Source of the DNA: Sinorhizobium fredii | GTDB lineage: Bacteria; Pseudomonadota; Alphaproteobacteria; Rhizobiales; Rhizobiaceae | Direction: 5' to 3' | Length of the DNA stretch: 64,000 nucleotides | Assembly: GCF_002944405.1 (NCBI RefSeq) | Contig: NZ_CP024307.1 | Coordinates: forward strand, 2,128,501 to 2,192,500 | Shown here: in pieces, positions 33,340-43,047 of the stretch | Layout: each line of letters begins with the position of its first letter | Numbering within the stretch: the stretch's first letter is position 1 | Notes under the pieces: model-generated | Told to the model about the DNA's origin: nothing | Seen by the model: the letters and a program-made list of their open reading frames with translations, nothing else | Database searches by the model: none | Program-made: the position numbers and the translations under genes

Positions 33340-34067
33340 CGCCTGCGCCGGCCTCATCGGCGGAAGAGCTCATCGATCATCTGCGTGGCCATGCTTCGGC
33401 GGAGAACCGTGCAGGCATGGCGCGCTTCGGCATTGCAACCGAAACGGCGCTCGGCATTTCCAATGTCGAGCTTCGCCGTGTCGCCCGGCTGGCGAAGACC
33501 AATCAATTCCGCGCGCTGGCGCTGTGGCGCTCCGGCATCCGTGAGGCGCGCATCCTGGCGGCCTATACCGCCGATCCCAAGGTATTGACGCTCGACGAGG
33601 CACGGCTTTGGGCGGCCGACTGCAACTCCTGGGAAATTGTCGACACGGTAGCCGACCTGTTCGTCGCCGCGCGCTTCGAGCAGGTGCTGATCCCGGAATT
33701 CGCCCGCGACAACCGCGAATTCGTCCGCCGCCTCGCCTTCGCAATGATCGCCACCTGCGCCGTGCATCTGAAGCGGGAGCCTGATGCGGCGCTGCTCGCC
33801 TGGCTGCCTCTGATCGAGGTCCACGCCGAAGACGAACGCAACTTTGTGAAGAAGGCGGTAAACTGGGCCCTGAGACAGATAGGCAAGCGCAACGCCGCCT
33901 GCCACGGACCTTCCCTGGCGCTTGCGGAAAAGCTTGCCGCCAGCGGCAATCGCGCGGCGCGATGGACGGGCAAGGACGCCGTTCGAGAATTGACCGGCGC
34001 AAACGTGCGAGGCAGGCTCGGCCTCACGAGCGGAGAACGGTTGTCGGTAGGAAAGTCAGACGGATAG
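33336..34067 (+). CDS. DNA alkylation repair protein (AlkD-like HEAT-repeat)
   Basis: 243 residues. Helical repeats throughout; GISNVELRRVARL, WAADCNSWEIVDTVADLF and EDERNFVKKAVNWALRQIGKRN match the AlkD/DNA-alkylation-repair family, including the Trp and Asp region used to cradle alkylated bases. Translationally coupled to the dehydrogenase before it. It ends shortly before the convergent Lrp gene. Glycosylase activity is inferred from the family. Confidence 0.88.
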   Translation: MTPAPASSAEELIDHLRGHASAENRAGMARFGIATETALGISNVELRRVARLAKTNQFRALALWRSGIREARILAAYTADPKVLTLDEARLWAADCNSWEIVDTVADLFVAARFEQVLIPEFARDNREFVRRLAFAMIATCAVHLKREPDAALLAWLPLIEVHAEDERNFVKKAVNWALRQIGKRNAACHGPSLALAEKLAASGNRAARWTGKDAVRELTGANVRGRLGLTSGERLSVGKSDG

Positions 34068-34105
34068 AAGCAAAAGTTTCACTTTTGCCTCAACTGCGAA
34101 CGGAC

Positions 34106-34594
34106 CTAGTCGTCGTTCGATTTCGCCTGATCGATGACCATGTAATCGAGCGGCAATTGCGTCGTATATTTGATCTGCTCCATGGCGAAGGCCGAGGAAA
34201 CGTCGCGGATTTCGATCTTGGCGATCAGCCGTTTGTAGAAGGCGTCATAGGCGGCAATATCCGGCACGACGACGCGCAGCAGATAATCCACGTCGCCGCT
34301 CATGCGGTAGAACTCGACCACCTCCGGAAAATCGGCGACCACTTCGGAGAAGCGGCGCAGCCATTCCATCGAGTGGGCGTTGGTGCGAACCGAGACGAAC
34401 ACCGTCACCTTGGTATTGACCTTGACGGGATCGAGAAGCGCGACGCGGCGACGGATGACGCCGTCCTCTTCCATCTTCTGGATGCGCCGCCAGCAAGGGG
34501 TCGTCGAAAGCCCGACCTTCTTGGCGAGGTCGGCAACGGCCAAAGTCGAGTCTTCCTGCAAGAGGCGCAGGATCTTGCGGTCCAGACGGTCCAT
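34106..34594 (-). CDS. Lrp/AsnC family transcriptional regulator
   Basis: 162 residues. HTH at residues 3-45 (LDRKILRLLQEDSTLAVADLAKKVGLSTTPCWRRIQKME), then the RAM ligand domain with FSEVVADFPEVVEFYRMSGDVDYLLRVVVPD. Typical length and order. Lrp members sense amino acids; the ligand and target here are unknown. No amino-acid gene is directly adjacent. Confidence 0.92.
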   Translation of the reverse strand: MDRLDRKILRLLQEDSTLAVADLAKKVGLSTTPCWRRIQKMEEDGVIRRRVALLDPVKVNTKVTVFVSVRTNAHSMEWLRRFSEVVADFPEVVEFYRMSGDVDYLLRVVVPDIAAYDAFYKRLIAKIEIRDVSSAFAMEQIKYTTQLPLDYMVIDQAKSNDD

Positions 34595-34658
34595 AGCAAA
34601 TCCTCTCGAATATTTTTCCCTCTATAGCGCGGAATTCATGAAGATAAAGAAAATTGTT

Positions 34659-35294
34659 TCAGCGGATCAAAGCCTCGACGCGGCCGCGCAGGAACGGAAG
34701 CAGTTCCGCCTCGAACCACGGGTTCTTCCGCAACCAGCCGGTGTTGCGCCAGCTGGGATGGGGCATGGGCAATACAGCGGTGCCGGAATTGCGCGCCGCA
34801 TAGCGGCGCCAGTCGCGCACGGTCTCGGTCATGGATTTCGGACAATCCGCGCCGAGATGCCAGCGCTGCGCATAGTGGCCGACCGCCAAAACCAGCTCGA
34901 TCTGCGGCATGGCATTCATCACCCTGTGCCGCCAACGCGGCGCGCATTCGGCCCTCGGCGGCAGGTCGCTGCCATGTCTGTCGTAGCCGGGGAAGCAGAA
35001 TCCCATCGGCACAATTGCAAAGTTGGACGGGTCGTAAAAGGTTTCCCGATCGACCGCCAGCCACTGCCGCAGCCGGTCACCCGAAGCATCGTTGAAGGGA
35101 AGCCCGCTCTCATGCACCCGCAAGCCCGGTGCCTGGCCGGCGATCAGGATCCGGGCATTGGCGGAGAGGACTGCCACGGGCCGCGGCTCATGCGGCAGCC
35201 GATGGCCCTCGCCGCGCGCCGGATCGTCGCGACAGAGGCGGCAGGCCGCGATCGCGGCACGCAGATCCACCAGCCGTTCCTCGGCATTAGGCAC
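34659..35294 (-). CDS. uracil-DNA glycosylase family protein
   Basis: 211 residues from a GTG start at 35294 with GGGAG seven bases upstream; the frame is open further only because it overlaps the upstream gene. ILIAGQAPGLRVHESGLPFNDASG near residue 50 is the first active-site motif, and LPMPHPSWRNTGW near residue 176 is the second with its His. CRLCRDD near residue 18 gives a Cys pair, but a complete 4Fe-4S set is not obvious. Overlaps the thermonuclease stop by 8 bases. Confidence 0.83.
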   Translation of the reverse strand: MPNAEERLVDLRAAIAACRLCRDDPARGEGHRLPHEPRPVAVLSANARILIAGQAPGLRVHESGLPFNDASGDRLRQWLAVDRETFYDPSNFAIVPMGFCFPGYDRHGSDLPPRAECAPRWRHRVMNAMPQIELVLAVGHYAQRWHLGADCPKSMTETVRDWRRYAARNSGTAVLPMPHPSWRNTGWLRKNPWFEAELLPFLRGRVEALIR

Positions 35295-36003
35295 CGACGA
35301 TCTCCCTCGCGAACCTCCAAACCTGGTCTTCGAGCCACTGCAGGATAAGTTCGAGCCAGTCGCCGGCCTGGTGCGGCGCCTCCTCGGCCTCGCCTTGGGA
35401 TCGGCGCCATTCCTGCGGCCGGGCGAACGCCCCCGCCCACAGGCCGGCACGGCGATTTCGCGCCTGTTCCTCCTCGTCACGATAGAGCCCATAGCTGACC
35501 GCAAGACCGGAGAGAACCATCTCGCGGCCGATGTCGCGCCCGCCGGCTTCGCAGAGGCCGAGCTCGCGGCCGTACCGGTCGCGGCCATGCAGGCGACAGC
35601 GCGTCGTCCTCCCTTCGACGAGTTCGGCCAGGCGCCGCCTTGCTTCCGCACCGCAGTCCCAGCTCGTCGTGCCACGCCGGCACGTCTGGTCGATCTCGGC
35701 AGCATCGATGCCCTCGATCCTGACGCGACGGCCGGCGAGCCGCAGGCTGTCTCCGTCGCTCGCGACGGCGGCGCCGAGCAGTTCCCCGGTAAGGGCCTTT
35801 TCCGGCGGCGGCAGACTAGAGGCAACATAGGCGCCAAAACTCAACAGAAGCAGGAACACCCAGCCGCCGATCAGGCTGCCGCGTCCCTCCGAGCGATTGC
35901 TCCGCTGCGCAACGCTTCCCGGACGCCCAAAAACGAAGCGCCGTCCGGGAGCCGCCGGCTTTCCGCCACCGACGATACGGAATTTGCGGTGCCCTGGTTT
36001 CAA
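35287..36003 (-). CDS. thermonuclease (SNase-like) family protein, membrane anchored
   Basis: About 238 residues. A single hydrophobic segment (LIGGWVFLLLLSFGAYVA) precedes the nuclease fold: DGDSLRLAGRRVRIEGIDAAEID, RDRYGRELGLCEAGGRDIGREMVLSGLAV and EEEQARNRRAGLWAG, matching SNase metal and catalytic positions. Likely periplasmic or exported. The start is set at TTG 36003 with GAGAGG upstream; an ATG at 36135 would add a low-quality basic extension reaching into the divergent histidine-kinase leader. The start is therefore uncertain. Confidence 0.82.
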   Translation of the reverse strand: MKPGHRKFRIVGGGKPAAPGRRFVFGRPGSVAQRSNRSEGRGSLIGGWVFLLLLSFGAYVASSLPPPEKALTGELLGAAVASDGDSLRLAGRRVRIEGIDAAEIDQTCRRGTTSWDCGAEARRRLAELVEGRTTRCRLHGRDRYGRELGLCEAGGRDIGREMVLSGLAVSYGLYRDEEEQARNRRAGLWAGAFARPQEWRRSQGEAEEAPHQAGDWLELILQWLEDQVWRFAREIVGA

Positions 36004-36140
36004 ACGGCGACCTCTCTGTCTGGCATCAGGCAAAAACGCAATCGCGCCACAATGGTTGTCGAATCCTTCCAGCGGGCAGCAACTTCTTAAGGATTGCATC
36101 CTAGACTTCAAAGCCAAACGCAATCCCCGACCCACGAAGC

Positions 36141-37676
36141 ATGAGCATCGCCGTCAGCACATCGACTGATAAGATCATCGTCGACAAGTCGCGAAACCAT
36201 CGAAACAAGGCCGTTTCGAAGGCGGTGCGCGCGACTCGCCAGCGCCTGCAGACCGGCTCCTCCGCCCCTTCCGGCTTCGACCGGGAAATGCTCCTCCTCC
36301 ACGTCGATGCCGTATTGCACGGCGCTATCGCCGTCCCCCTGCTCGTCGGCCTGATTTCGGCTATCGGGCTCTACCTTTCCGAGCAGCCGAGCATCCTCTT
36401 TTGGGGCTTGGCGACGCTCTCGGCCCACGCGGCCACCGTTTACCTTGCCCGCAAGGCGAAGCGCCAGAACATCGGCACGGAGAAGGTGGCCATTTGGCGC
36501 CGCCGCTTTCTCGCCGGTCAATTGCTGATGGGGCTTTGCTGGGCCATCTTTGCCCTGCAGGACTGCAGTGCCTGTGGCGACATCCAGTTCGCGCTCTTCG
36601 AAGGAACCGGGCTGTTCATTGCGCTTGCCGCCACCGCCATGGGCACGTTTCTGCTGCGCAACGCCCTGGTCTACACTTTTCTCCCCGTGGTCGCCGCGCT
36701 CGGTTTCACGTCATTGGCGGGCGGTGACCCTATCCATGTCGGCATGACCGGCATCCTGTCGCTTTCGCTCGTTTTCCTCGCCTTCATGACCGAGAGGATG
36801 AACAAGGCCAATGTGCATATCCTCTCCATGCAATCGGAAAAGGACGACCTGATCGCCGAACTCGAAGTGGCGAAGTCCATGTCGGACGAGGCGCGCCGGC
36901 GCGCCGAAGAGGCGAACCTTGCCAAGTCCCGCTTCCTTGCATCGATGTCGCACGAGCTGCGCACGCCACTCAATGCCATTCTCGGCTTCTCGGAAGTGAT
37001 GTCGACGGAAGTGCTGGGTCCGCTGAACAACCCGACCTACAAGGAATACACGGTCGACATTCACCGCTCCGGCGAGCATCTCCTGAACCTCATCAACGAG
37101 ATCCTCGACCTTTCCCGCATTGAAGCCGGTCGCTACGAACTCAACGAAGAGGCCGTCAATCTCGTTGAGATCGCCGAGGATTGCATCGGCATGGTGCAGC
37201 TGCGCGCCCGCGGCAAGAACATAACCATCGAGCCGCAGTTCGAACAGGCGATGCCCTCCGTCTGGGTCGACGAGAAGGCGTTGCGCCAGGTCGCTCTCAA
37301 TCTCCTGTCGAATGCAGTGAAGTTCACGCCGTCCGGCGGAGAAATCACTGTCAAGGTCGGCTGGACCGCCGGCGGCGGGCAATACATCTCCATCAAAGAC
37401 AATGGCCCAGGCATTCCCGAGGAGGAAATTCCGATCGTGCTGTCCGCCTTCGGCCAGGGCTCGATCGCCATCAAGAGCGCCGAACAGGGCACCGGCCTTG
37501 GCCTGCCGATCGTCCAGGCGATCCTCGCCAAGCACAATGGCCAATTCATCCTGCGCTCGAAGCTTCGCGAAGGCACCGAGGCGATCGCCATCCTGCCGCC
37601 CCGCCGCGTCCTTCAGAGCCTTCCTCCGGTCGAGGACGCCCCCTCGCCGGCGCGCCGCCGCAAGAGCTTCGCCTGA
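36141..37676 (+). CDS. membrane sensor histidine kinase
   Basis: 511 residues. A basic N-tail, then about six hydrophobic segments between residues 50 and 215, a short coiled coil (EEANLAKSRFLASM), the phospho-acceptor SHELRTPLNAILGFSEV near residue 271, and the ATPase boxes NLLSNAVKFTPSGG (near 386), DNGPGIP (near 420) and GTGLGLPIV (near 450). It belongs to the PleC/DivJ/PdhS-like class by its HisKA box. No receiver gene is adjacent, so it is an orphan kinase. The signal is unknown. Confidence 0.92.
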   Translation: MSIAVSTSTDKIIVDKSRNHRNKAVSKAVRATRQRLQTGSSAPSGFDREMLLLHVDAVLHGAIAVPLLVGLISAIGLYLSEQPSILFWGLATLSAHAATVYLARKAKRQNIGTEKVAIWRRRFLAGQLLMGLCWAIFALQDCSACGDIQFALFEGTGLFIALAATAMGTFLLRNALVYTFLPVVAALGFTSLAGGDPIHVGMTGILSLSLVFLAFMTERMNKANVHILSMQSEKDDLIAELEVAKSMSDEARRRAEEANLAKSRFLASMSHELRTPLNAILGFSEVMSTEVLGPLNNPTYKEYTVDIHRSGEHLLNLINEILDLSRIEAGRYELNEEAVNLVEIAEDCIGMVQLRARGKNITIEPQFEQAMPSVWVDEKALRQVALNLLSNAVKFTPSGGEITVKVGWTAGGGQYISIKDNGPGIPEEEIPIVLSAFGQGSIAIKSAEQGTGLGLPIVQAILAKHNGQFILRSKLREGTEAIAILPPRRVLQSLPPVEDAPSPARRRKSFA

Positions 37677-37699
37677 TCGAGCCCCGCCGGCGGCTGCGC

Positions 37700-38110
37700 T
37701 CAGCCAAGATAGCGGGCTAGAAATACCACGTAAAAGGCGTAGGTGGCGTTCGCCAGGATGAGGCACAAGCACGCGAAGGATCCAAGATCCTTGGCGTGCT
37801 TGCCCATTTCCGAGATTTCCGGCGAGACACGGTCGACGATCTCTTCGATCGCCGTGTTGATCGCTTCGAACGCCATCATCAGCAGGAACAGGATGGCCAT
37901 CGCCACATATTGAAAGAAGCTGGCGCCGGCGATCACGAAGGCGACCATTGCCACCGCGAAGGCGATCAGTTCGTGGCGAAAGGCCGCCTCGCCGACAAGC
38001 CGCTTCGCGCCGCCAAGCGAATAGCTCGCGGCCGCAAAGAGATGGCGGATGCCCTTATGCTTGGTGAACGGGGCGGTTCGACCGTTTGGGGTGGTGTTCT
38101 TGGCGTCCAT
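37700..38110 (-). CDS. dgkA: diacylglycerol kinase
   Basis: 136 residues with three membrane helices. [29 protein letters not shown], then the hallmark [21 protein letters not shown] with the catalytic Glu and Asn, then [12 protein letters not shown]. This is the prokaryotic integral-membrane DgkA fold recycling diacylglycerol to phosphatidate. The start at 38110 gives the usual length; the frame upstream is open but unrelated. Convergent with the histidine kinase gene. Confidence 0.93.
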   Translation of the reverse strand: MDAKNTTPNGRTAPFTKHKGIRHLFAAASYSLGGAKRLVGEAAFRHELIAFAVAMVAFVIAGASFFQYVAMAILFLLMMAFEAINTAIEEIVDRVSPEISEMGKHAKDLGSFACLCLILANATYAFYVVFLARYLG

Positions 38111-38297
38111 TTCGTCTCGACATGCTTCAAACTGCGAGCTTCGACATTGCGATTGCGGCGAATGCGAGGCCGACTTCAATTGAAGAGCGCGCGCCCCGTG
38201 TCTGCGGATAGGCGAGAAGACGCCCGGCATCAAGACCGCAGCCGCCAAGCATACCATGGCAGACAGTCGGCCGACAGGAAGCGGCGAAGCCGCGGCT

Positions 38298-39314
38298 TCA
38301 GTCCTTGTTGCTGACGCCGGCCTGGGCGAAGGTCGCCATTCCGCCATGGCAGGCGGCGGCCGCCTTGACGATGCCCGCGGCAAGTGCGGCGCCGGTGCCC
38401 TCGCCGAGCCGCATGCCGAGCGCCAGGAGCGGCGTCTTGCCGAGCTTTTCGATGGCGCGGATATGCCCTGGCTCTCCAGAGACATGACCGATTAGGCAAT
38501 GGTCGAGTGCCGCCGGATTGGCGGCCTTGAGGATCGACGCGGCCGCCGTTGCCACGTAGCCGTCGATGATCACCGGCACCTTCTGCATGCGTGCCGCGAG
38601 AATGGCGCCCGCCATGGCCGCGATCTCGCGTCCGCCGAGGCGGCGCATCAGTTCAAGCGGATCGGACAGGTGATCGCGATGCAACGCCACCGCCTTCTCG
38701 ACGGCGGTAAGCTTGCGCTTCAGCACCTCGCCCTCGGAGCCGGTCCCCGGCCCTACCCATTCCTCGGCCGTCCCGCCATAGAGGCCGAGGTTGATCGCGG
38801 CGGCAATCGTGGTGTTGCCGATGCCCATCTCGCCGATGCAGAGCAGGTCCGTGCCGCCGGCGATCGCCTCCATGCCGAAGGCCATCGTCGCCGCGCAGTC
38901 GCGTTCGGAAAGCGCCGCTTCCTCGGTGATGTCGCCGGTCGGATAATCGAGGGCGAGGTCGAAGACCTTGAGCCCGAGGTCGTGGGTGACGCAGATCTGG
39001 TTAATGGCCGCCCCGCCGGCGGCGAAATTCTCCACCATCTGCGCCGTGACCGACGATGGGAACGGCGTGACGCCCTGCCGGGTCACACCGTGATTGCCGG
39101 CAAAAATCGCGACCAGCGGCCGGTTGACGGCAGGTGGACGGCCCGTCCAGGCGGCGAGCCAGAAGGCGATTTCCTCAAGGCGGCCGAGCGCGCCCGGCGG
39201 CTTCGTCAGTTGCCCATCGCGTTCGCGCGCCGCAACGAGCGCCGCGGCATCTGGACCCGGCAGGTTACGCAACAACTCGCGGAAATCATCAAACGGCAGA
39301 CCGCTGGCACTCAT
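38298..39314 (-). CDS. cobT: nicotinate-nucleotide-dimethylbenzimidazole phosphoribosyltransferase
   Basis: 338 residues (called CobU in the aerobic-pathway nomenclature). It activates dimethylbenzimidazole to alpha-ribazole phosphate for cobalamin. The signatures are [49 protein letters not shown] and, at the end, the catalytic Glu region [21 protein letters not shown] lies 6 bases before the ATG at 39314. Divergent from cobS across 149 bases in which I do not see a cobalamin riboswitch. Confidence 0.95.
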   Translation of the reverse strand: MSASGLPFDDFRELLRNLPGPDAAALVAARERDGQLTKPPGALGRLEEIAFWLAAWTGRPPAVNRPLVAIFAGNHGVTRQGVTPFPSSVTAQMVENFAAGGAAINQICVTHDLGLKVFDLALDYPTGDITEEAALSERDCAATMAFGMEAIAGGTDLLCIGEMGIGNTTIAAAINLGLYGGTAEEWVGPGTGSEGEVLKRKLTAVEKAVALHRDHLSDPLELMRRLGGREIAAMAGAILAARMQKVPVIIDGYVATAAASILKAANPAALDHCLIGHVSGEPGHIRAIEKLGKTPLLALGMRLGEGTGAALAAGIVKAAAACHGGMATFAQAGVSNKD

Positions 39315-39463
39315 GGGAAATCCTTGCATGTCCGAAGGGGCGTTCGGTGCCCCTCATAGAGGCTGCTATCGCTTCCGGCAACGGCATTTGCGCCAAATGC
39401 TGTCCACGGAGCATGATCCGGCAAAGGGCCGGCGATTCGGGCGGCTGCGGCCTGGGAGAGACA

Positions 39464-40252
39464 ATGCGCTTTATCGGCGATTTCTGTGATGATCTGGCGC
39501 GATCGGTTGCCTTCCTGAGTCGCATCCCCATGCCTGAGCGGCATTTCGCCGGCCATGACGGCCGATTGAGCCGCGCCGTGCGCGCTTTCCCTCTCGCAGG
39601 CATCCTGATTGCCTTCCCTGCCGCGCTGCTCGCCGCGCTCTTGGACGTGCTTCAGGCGAGTTCGCTGTTCACCGCCTTCCTGATCGTCGGCGTGCAGGCG
39701 CTCGTCACCGGCGCGTTGCACGAGGACGGCCTCGGCGACACTGCCGATGGCCTCGGCGGCGGCCGTGATCGCGAGAGAGCGCTGGCGATCATGAAGGATA
39801 GCCGCATCGGCACCTATGCAGCGGTGGCCCTCATCCTCTCCTTCGGACTTCGCGTTTCGGCACTCGCGGCCTTCCTGCCGCTACTCTCCCCCATCGGGGC
39901 CGCCTTTGCGCTTCTCGGGACCGCCGCCCTCAGCCGCACGGCCATGGTCTGGCACTGGTCGCGCCTGCCGCCGGCCCGCCGCGACGGAGTTGCAGCCGCG
40001 GCCGGCGCTCCAGAGCCACGCGCCGCATCGCAAGCGCTTGGTTCAGGGGCGATCCTCTCGCTTCTGCTGTTTTACGCTGCCGGCGTTTCTCTGATTGCAG
40101 CCCTGCTCGCTTTCGTTGCCCTGGCCTTCACCGTGTTGGGTTTTGGGCGGACCGTCTCCCGCAAGCTCGGTGGCCATACGGGCGACACGATCGGCGCCGC
40201 GCAGCAGCTGACGGAGATCGCCGTCCTCGGCGCTCTTGCGCTGGCCATCTGA
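39464..40252 (+). CDS. cobS: adenosylcobinamide-GDP ribazoletransferase (cobalamin synthase)
   Basis: 262 residues (CobV in the aerobic nomenclature). Integral membrane enzyme joining alpha-ribazole to adenosylcobinamide-GDP. TGALHEDGLGDTADGLGGG near residue 82 is the Asp-rich metal and substrate motif, followed by RALAIMKDSRIGTYAA, then several helices and GGHTGDTIGAAQQLTEI near the end. GGGAG lies before the ATG. It acts on the product made possible by divergent cobT. Confidence 0.95.
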   Translation: MRFIGDFCDDLARSVAFLSRIPMPERHFAGHDGRLSRAVRAFPLAGILIAFPAALLAALLDVLQASSLFTAFLIVGVQALVTGALHEDGLGDTADGLGGGRDRERALAIMKDSRIGTYAAVALILSFGLRVSALAAFLPLLSPIGAAFALLGTAALSRTAMVWHWSRLPPARRDGVAAAAGAPEPRAASQALGSGAILSLLLFYAAGVSLIAALLAFVALAFTVLGFGRTVSRKLGGHTGDTIGAAQQLTEIAVLGALALAI

Positions 40253-40296
40253 AAGGCCGATATAAATCGACGAAGCCAACAGAGCACGCCAAGCCG

Positions 40297-40518
40297 ATGG
40301 AATCTCCTTGCATTCTTGTCTGCGCGATCGACGACCGGACAGGCTACTGTTTCGGCTGCGGGCGTACGCGGAATGAAATCGGCTCCTGGACGCTCTACAC
40401 CGACCAAGAGCGGCATAGCATCATGCAGGCGCTGCCGGCCCGGCTCGAGACCGTCGAGCGCAAGCCGCGGCGGGAAACCCGCCGGGCACGCTTGGCGCGG
40501 GAACGAAGCGGCGCATGA
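40297..40518 (+). CDS. DUF1289 domain-containing protein
   Basis: 73 residues. SPCILVCAIDDRTGYCFGCGRTRNEIGSW has the conserved Cys set of DUF1289, probably a small metal-binding domain, followed by an Arg-rich tail. Its stop overlaps the protease start by 4 bases. The cobS-DUF1289-aspartic-protease order is one I recall from other rhizobia, but no function is known. Confidence 0.87.
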   Translation: MESPCILVCAIDDRTGYCFGCGRTRNEIGSWTLYTDQERHSIMQALPARLETVERKPRRETRRARLARERSGA

Positions 40519-41216
40519 ACCGTCTGATCCTTCTGCTGGCAATCCTCGCCATCGGCCTCGCGCTCCTCCTTTTCAATCACGACAGCGGTCAGACTCTCGG
40601 CATGAACAATGACGACTTCGGCCAGCTTGTCTCGCTCGCGGCCATTGCGACGCTGCTTGCGGCCGGCATTCTGCGCAGCCGACGCCATTTCGGCGAGAGT
40701 CTGCGCCAGATCGCCGTATGGCTGCTGATCGCCGTCGGGCTTGTCTCCGGCTATGCCTATCGCGTCGAGCTTCGGGCCTTCGGCGACCGGGTGCTCTCGG
40801 AACTCGTGCCCGGCCGGACGATGGTCGTCACCGACAGCGAGGGGCAGCCGGAAGTCGTGCTGCGCAAGCGCCTCGACGGCCACTTCCAGGCCGACGCGAC
40901 GATCAATGGCCAGGAGGTCAGCATGCTCGTCGACACCGGAGCGAGCAGCATCGCCCTGACCTACGAGGACGCCGAGCGGGTCGGCCTCGATCCGTCCGGC
41001 CTCGGCTATACCCTGACAGTGATGACGGCGAACGGCCCGGCGCTCGCTGCGCCGGTGACGCTGGAGGAGTTTGCGATCGGCCCGATCGAGCGTCGCAATA
41101 TCCGCGCGACCGTCGCCGCCGAAGGCAAGCTCGACCGCAGCCTGCTCGGCATGAGCTTCCTCTCGACCCTCGACACCCTGCAGATGCGCACCGATGAGCT
41201 GCGTCTGAGGGACTGA
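40515..41216 (+). CDS. TIGR02281-type clan AA aspartic protease, membrane anchored
   Basis: 233 residues. Two or three N-terminal helices (LILLLAILAIGLALLLF; a pair near 35-80), then a retropepsin-like domain with the active Asp in VSMLVDTGASSIALTYEDAERVG near residue 140 and RSLLGMSFLSTLD near the end. A single-lobe protease that must dimerise. Catalytic domain most likely periplasmic. The target is unknown. Confidence 0.88.
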   Translation: MNRLILLLAILAIGLALLLFNHDSGQTLGMNNDDFGQLVSLAAIATLLAAGILRSRRHFGESLRQIAVWLLIAVGLVSGYAYRVELRAFGDRVLSELVPGRTMVVTDSEGQPEVVLRKRLDGHFQADATINGQEVSMLVDTGASSIALTYEDAERVGLDPSGLGYTLTVMTANGPALAAPVTLEEFAIGPIERRNIRATVAAEGKLDRSLLGMSFLSTLDTLQMRTDELRLRD

Positions 41217-41233
41217 CGCTTATCGTCGGGTCG

Positions 41234-41995
41234 TCAGTTCCGCAGCCTGTACCCGGTGCGGAAAATCCAGGTCAGGACGGCCATGCAGATCGCCAGGAAA
41301 GCGACAATGATCACGGCGCTCGCGAGCGGGTTGACGTCGGAGATCTCGAAGAAACTCCAGCGGAAACCGCTGATCAGATAGAGCACCGGATTGAAGTGGC
41401 TGACGGCCCGCCAGAAGGGCGGCAGCATGTCGACCGAGTAGAAGCTTCCGCCCAGGAAGACGAGCGGCGGAACGACCAGCATCGGGATCAGGTTCAGTTG
41501 CTCGAAGTCTTTCGCCCAGATGCCGATGATGAAGCCGAACAGGCTGAAGGTCACCGCCGTCAGCACGAAGAAGAAGATCATCGCGAAGGGATGGGCGATG
41601 CTGAGATCGACGAAGAGCGAGGCGGTGATCAGGATGATCGTGCCGATCATCAGCCCCTTGGTCGCCGCCGCGCCGACATAGCCGAGAACGATTTCCAGCA
41701 TCGAGATCGGCGACGACAGCACTTCGTAGATCGTCCCCGTGAACTTCGGGAAATAGATGCCGAAGGAGCCGTTGCCGATGCATTGCGTCAGCAGCGTCAG
41801 CATCATCAGCCCGGGCGTGATGAAGGCGCCATAGGAGACGCCGTCGATCTGCTGGATGCGCTCGCCGATCGCCGCACCGAAGACGATGAAATAGAGCGAT
41901 GTCGAAATGACCGGCGACACTACGCTTTGCAACAGGGTGCGTCGCGTACGCGCCATCTCGAAGAAATAGATGGACTTGATTGCCTCGATGTTCAT
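41234..41995 (-). CDS. ABC-2 type exporter permease
   Basis: 253 residues with six helices; the ABC-2 signature is [21 protein letters not shown] early and [25 protein letters not shown] late. It is the NodJ/DrrB-type permease working with the overlapping ATPase gene before it. The exported substrate is not known. Confidence 0.9.
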   Translation of the reverse strand: MNIEAIKSIYFFEMARTRRTLLQSVVSPVISTSLYFIVFGAAIGERIQQIDGVSYGAFITPGLMMLTLLTQCIGNGSFGIYFPKFTGTIYEVLSSPISMLEIVLGYVGAAATKGLMIGTIILITASLFVDLSIAHPFAMIFFFVLTAVTFSLFGFIIGIWAKDFEQLNLIPMLVVPPLVFLGGSFYSVDMLPPFWRAVSHFNPVLYLISGFRWSFFEISDVNPLASAVIIVAFLAICMAVLTWIFRTGYRLRN

Positions 41996-42918
41996 CGCCC
42001 CGCCTCCACAATCTCCACGAAAATGTCCTCGAGCGAACTCTGCTGGGTCGAGAGGTCCCGAAGCCTGACGCCGGTCTCGGCGAGCGCTGCGAGCAGCGCG
42101 GTGATGCCGGTGCGTTCGGCGCTCGTGTCGTAGTCGTAGATCAAGCTCTGGCCATTGTCCTCGAGTGTCAGATTGTAGGACGACAAGGAATCCGGGATAC
42201 GCTCCAACGGCTGGGCGAGATCGACGCGCAACTGCTTACGGCCGAGCTTGGTCATCAGCGCATTCTTGTCCTCGACCAGAAGAATTTCACCGCCGTTGAT
42301 GACGGCGATCCGGTCGGCGATCTCTTCCGCTTCCTCGATGTAATGCGTCGTCAGGATGATCGTCACGCCCGAGGCGCGCAGCCGCTCGACGACCTCCCAC
42401 ATGCTCTTGCGAAGGCTGACGTCGACGCCGGCGGTCGGCTCGTCAAGAAAGAGTACGCGCGGCTCGTGCGACAGCGCCTTGGCGATCAACACGCGCCGCT
42501 TCATGCCGCCGGAAAGCTCGCGGAGCATGTTGTCCTTCTTGTTCCAGAGCGACAGGTCCTTCAGCACCTTCTCGATGTGGGCGGGGTCCGGCTTCTTGCC
42601 GTGCAGGCCGCGCGAGAAGGAAACGGTGTTCCACACCGTCTCGAAGGCATCGGTCGTCAGTTCCTGCGGCACCAGCCCGATCATCGCCCGCGTCTGCCGA
42701 AAGTCGCGCACGACGTCATGGCCATTGACCGTGACCTCTCCGTCGCTCGGATTGACGATGCCGCAGATGATCGAGATCAGCGTGGTCTTGCCGGCGCCAT
42801 TCGGCCCGAGCAGGGCGAGAATCTCCCCCTCCTCGATCTCGAGGCTGACGCCCTTCAGCGCCTCGAAGCCTGAGGCATAGGTTTTCGACAGGTTCGAAAC
42901 GGAAACAATAGGAGCCAT
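41992..42918 (-). CDS. ABC transporter ATP-binding protein (exporter type)
   Basis: 308 residues. Walker [12 protein letters not shown] near residue 41, the signature [15 protein letters not shown] near 136, Walker [14 protein letters not shown] near 156, and the H-loop TTHYIEE near 190; the C-terminal DUF4162-like part follows. NodI/DrrA class. The start at 42918 begins right at the ABC domain; the frame is open to 43008, but the extra part looks non-native. Coupled by 4 bases to its permease. Confidence 0.92.
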   Translation of the reverse strand: MAPIVSVSNLSKTYASGFEALKGVSLEIEEGEILALLGPNGAGKTTLISIICGIVNPSDGEVTVNGHDVVRDFRQTRAMIGLVPQELTTDAFETVWNTVSFSRGLHGKKPDPAHIEKVLKDLSLWNKKDNMLRELSGGMKRRVLIAKALSHEPRVLFLDEPTAGVDVSLRKSMWEVVERLRASGVTIILTTHYIEEAEEIADRIAVINGGEILLVEDKNALMTKLGRKQLRVDLAQPLERIPDSLSSYNLTLEDNGQSLIYDYDTSAERTGITALLAALAETGVRLRDLSTQQSSLEDIFVEIVEAGR

Positions 42919-43047
42919 GAAAAACGAATCCGGAAAGCGGGGCAAATATCGGCGGGTTGCCGCTCTATATGGGCCAATTCGCGCTGTTTTGCAGCCCGTC
43001 CCAGACAAATTTCCGGTGACGCACCGTTCACGGACGCCGATAGATGG

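Noticed and set aside
38111..38297. N-terminal extension of the DgkA frame toward cobT
   Set aside because: The extension is Arg/Ser-rich and unlike DgkA; the protein has its normal length from 38110.
39315..39463. Possible cobalamin riboswitch between cobT and cobS
   Set aside because: Only 149 bases, with no recognisable B12-box or the expected multi-stem layout; a short GGGGC/GCCCC hairpin alone is not enough.
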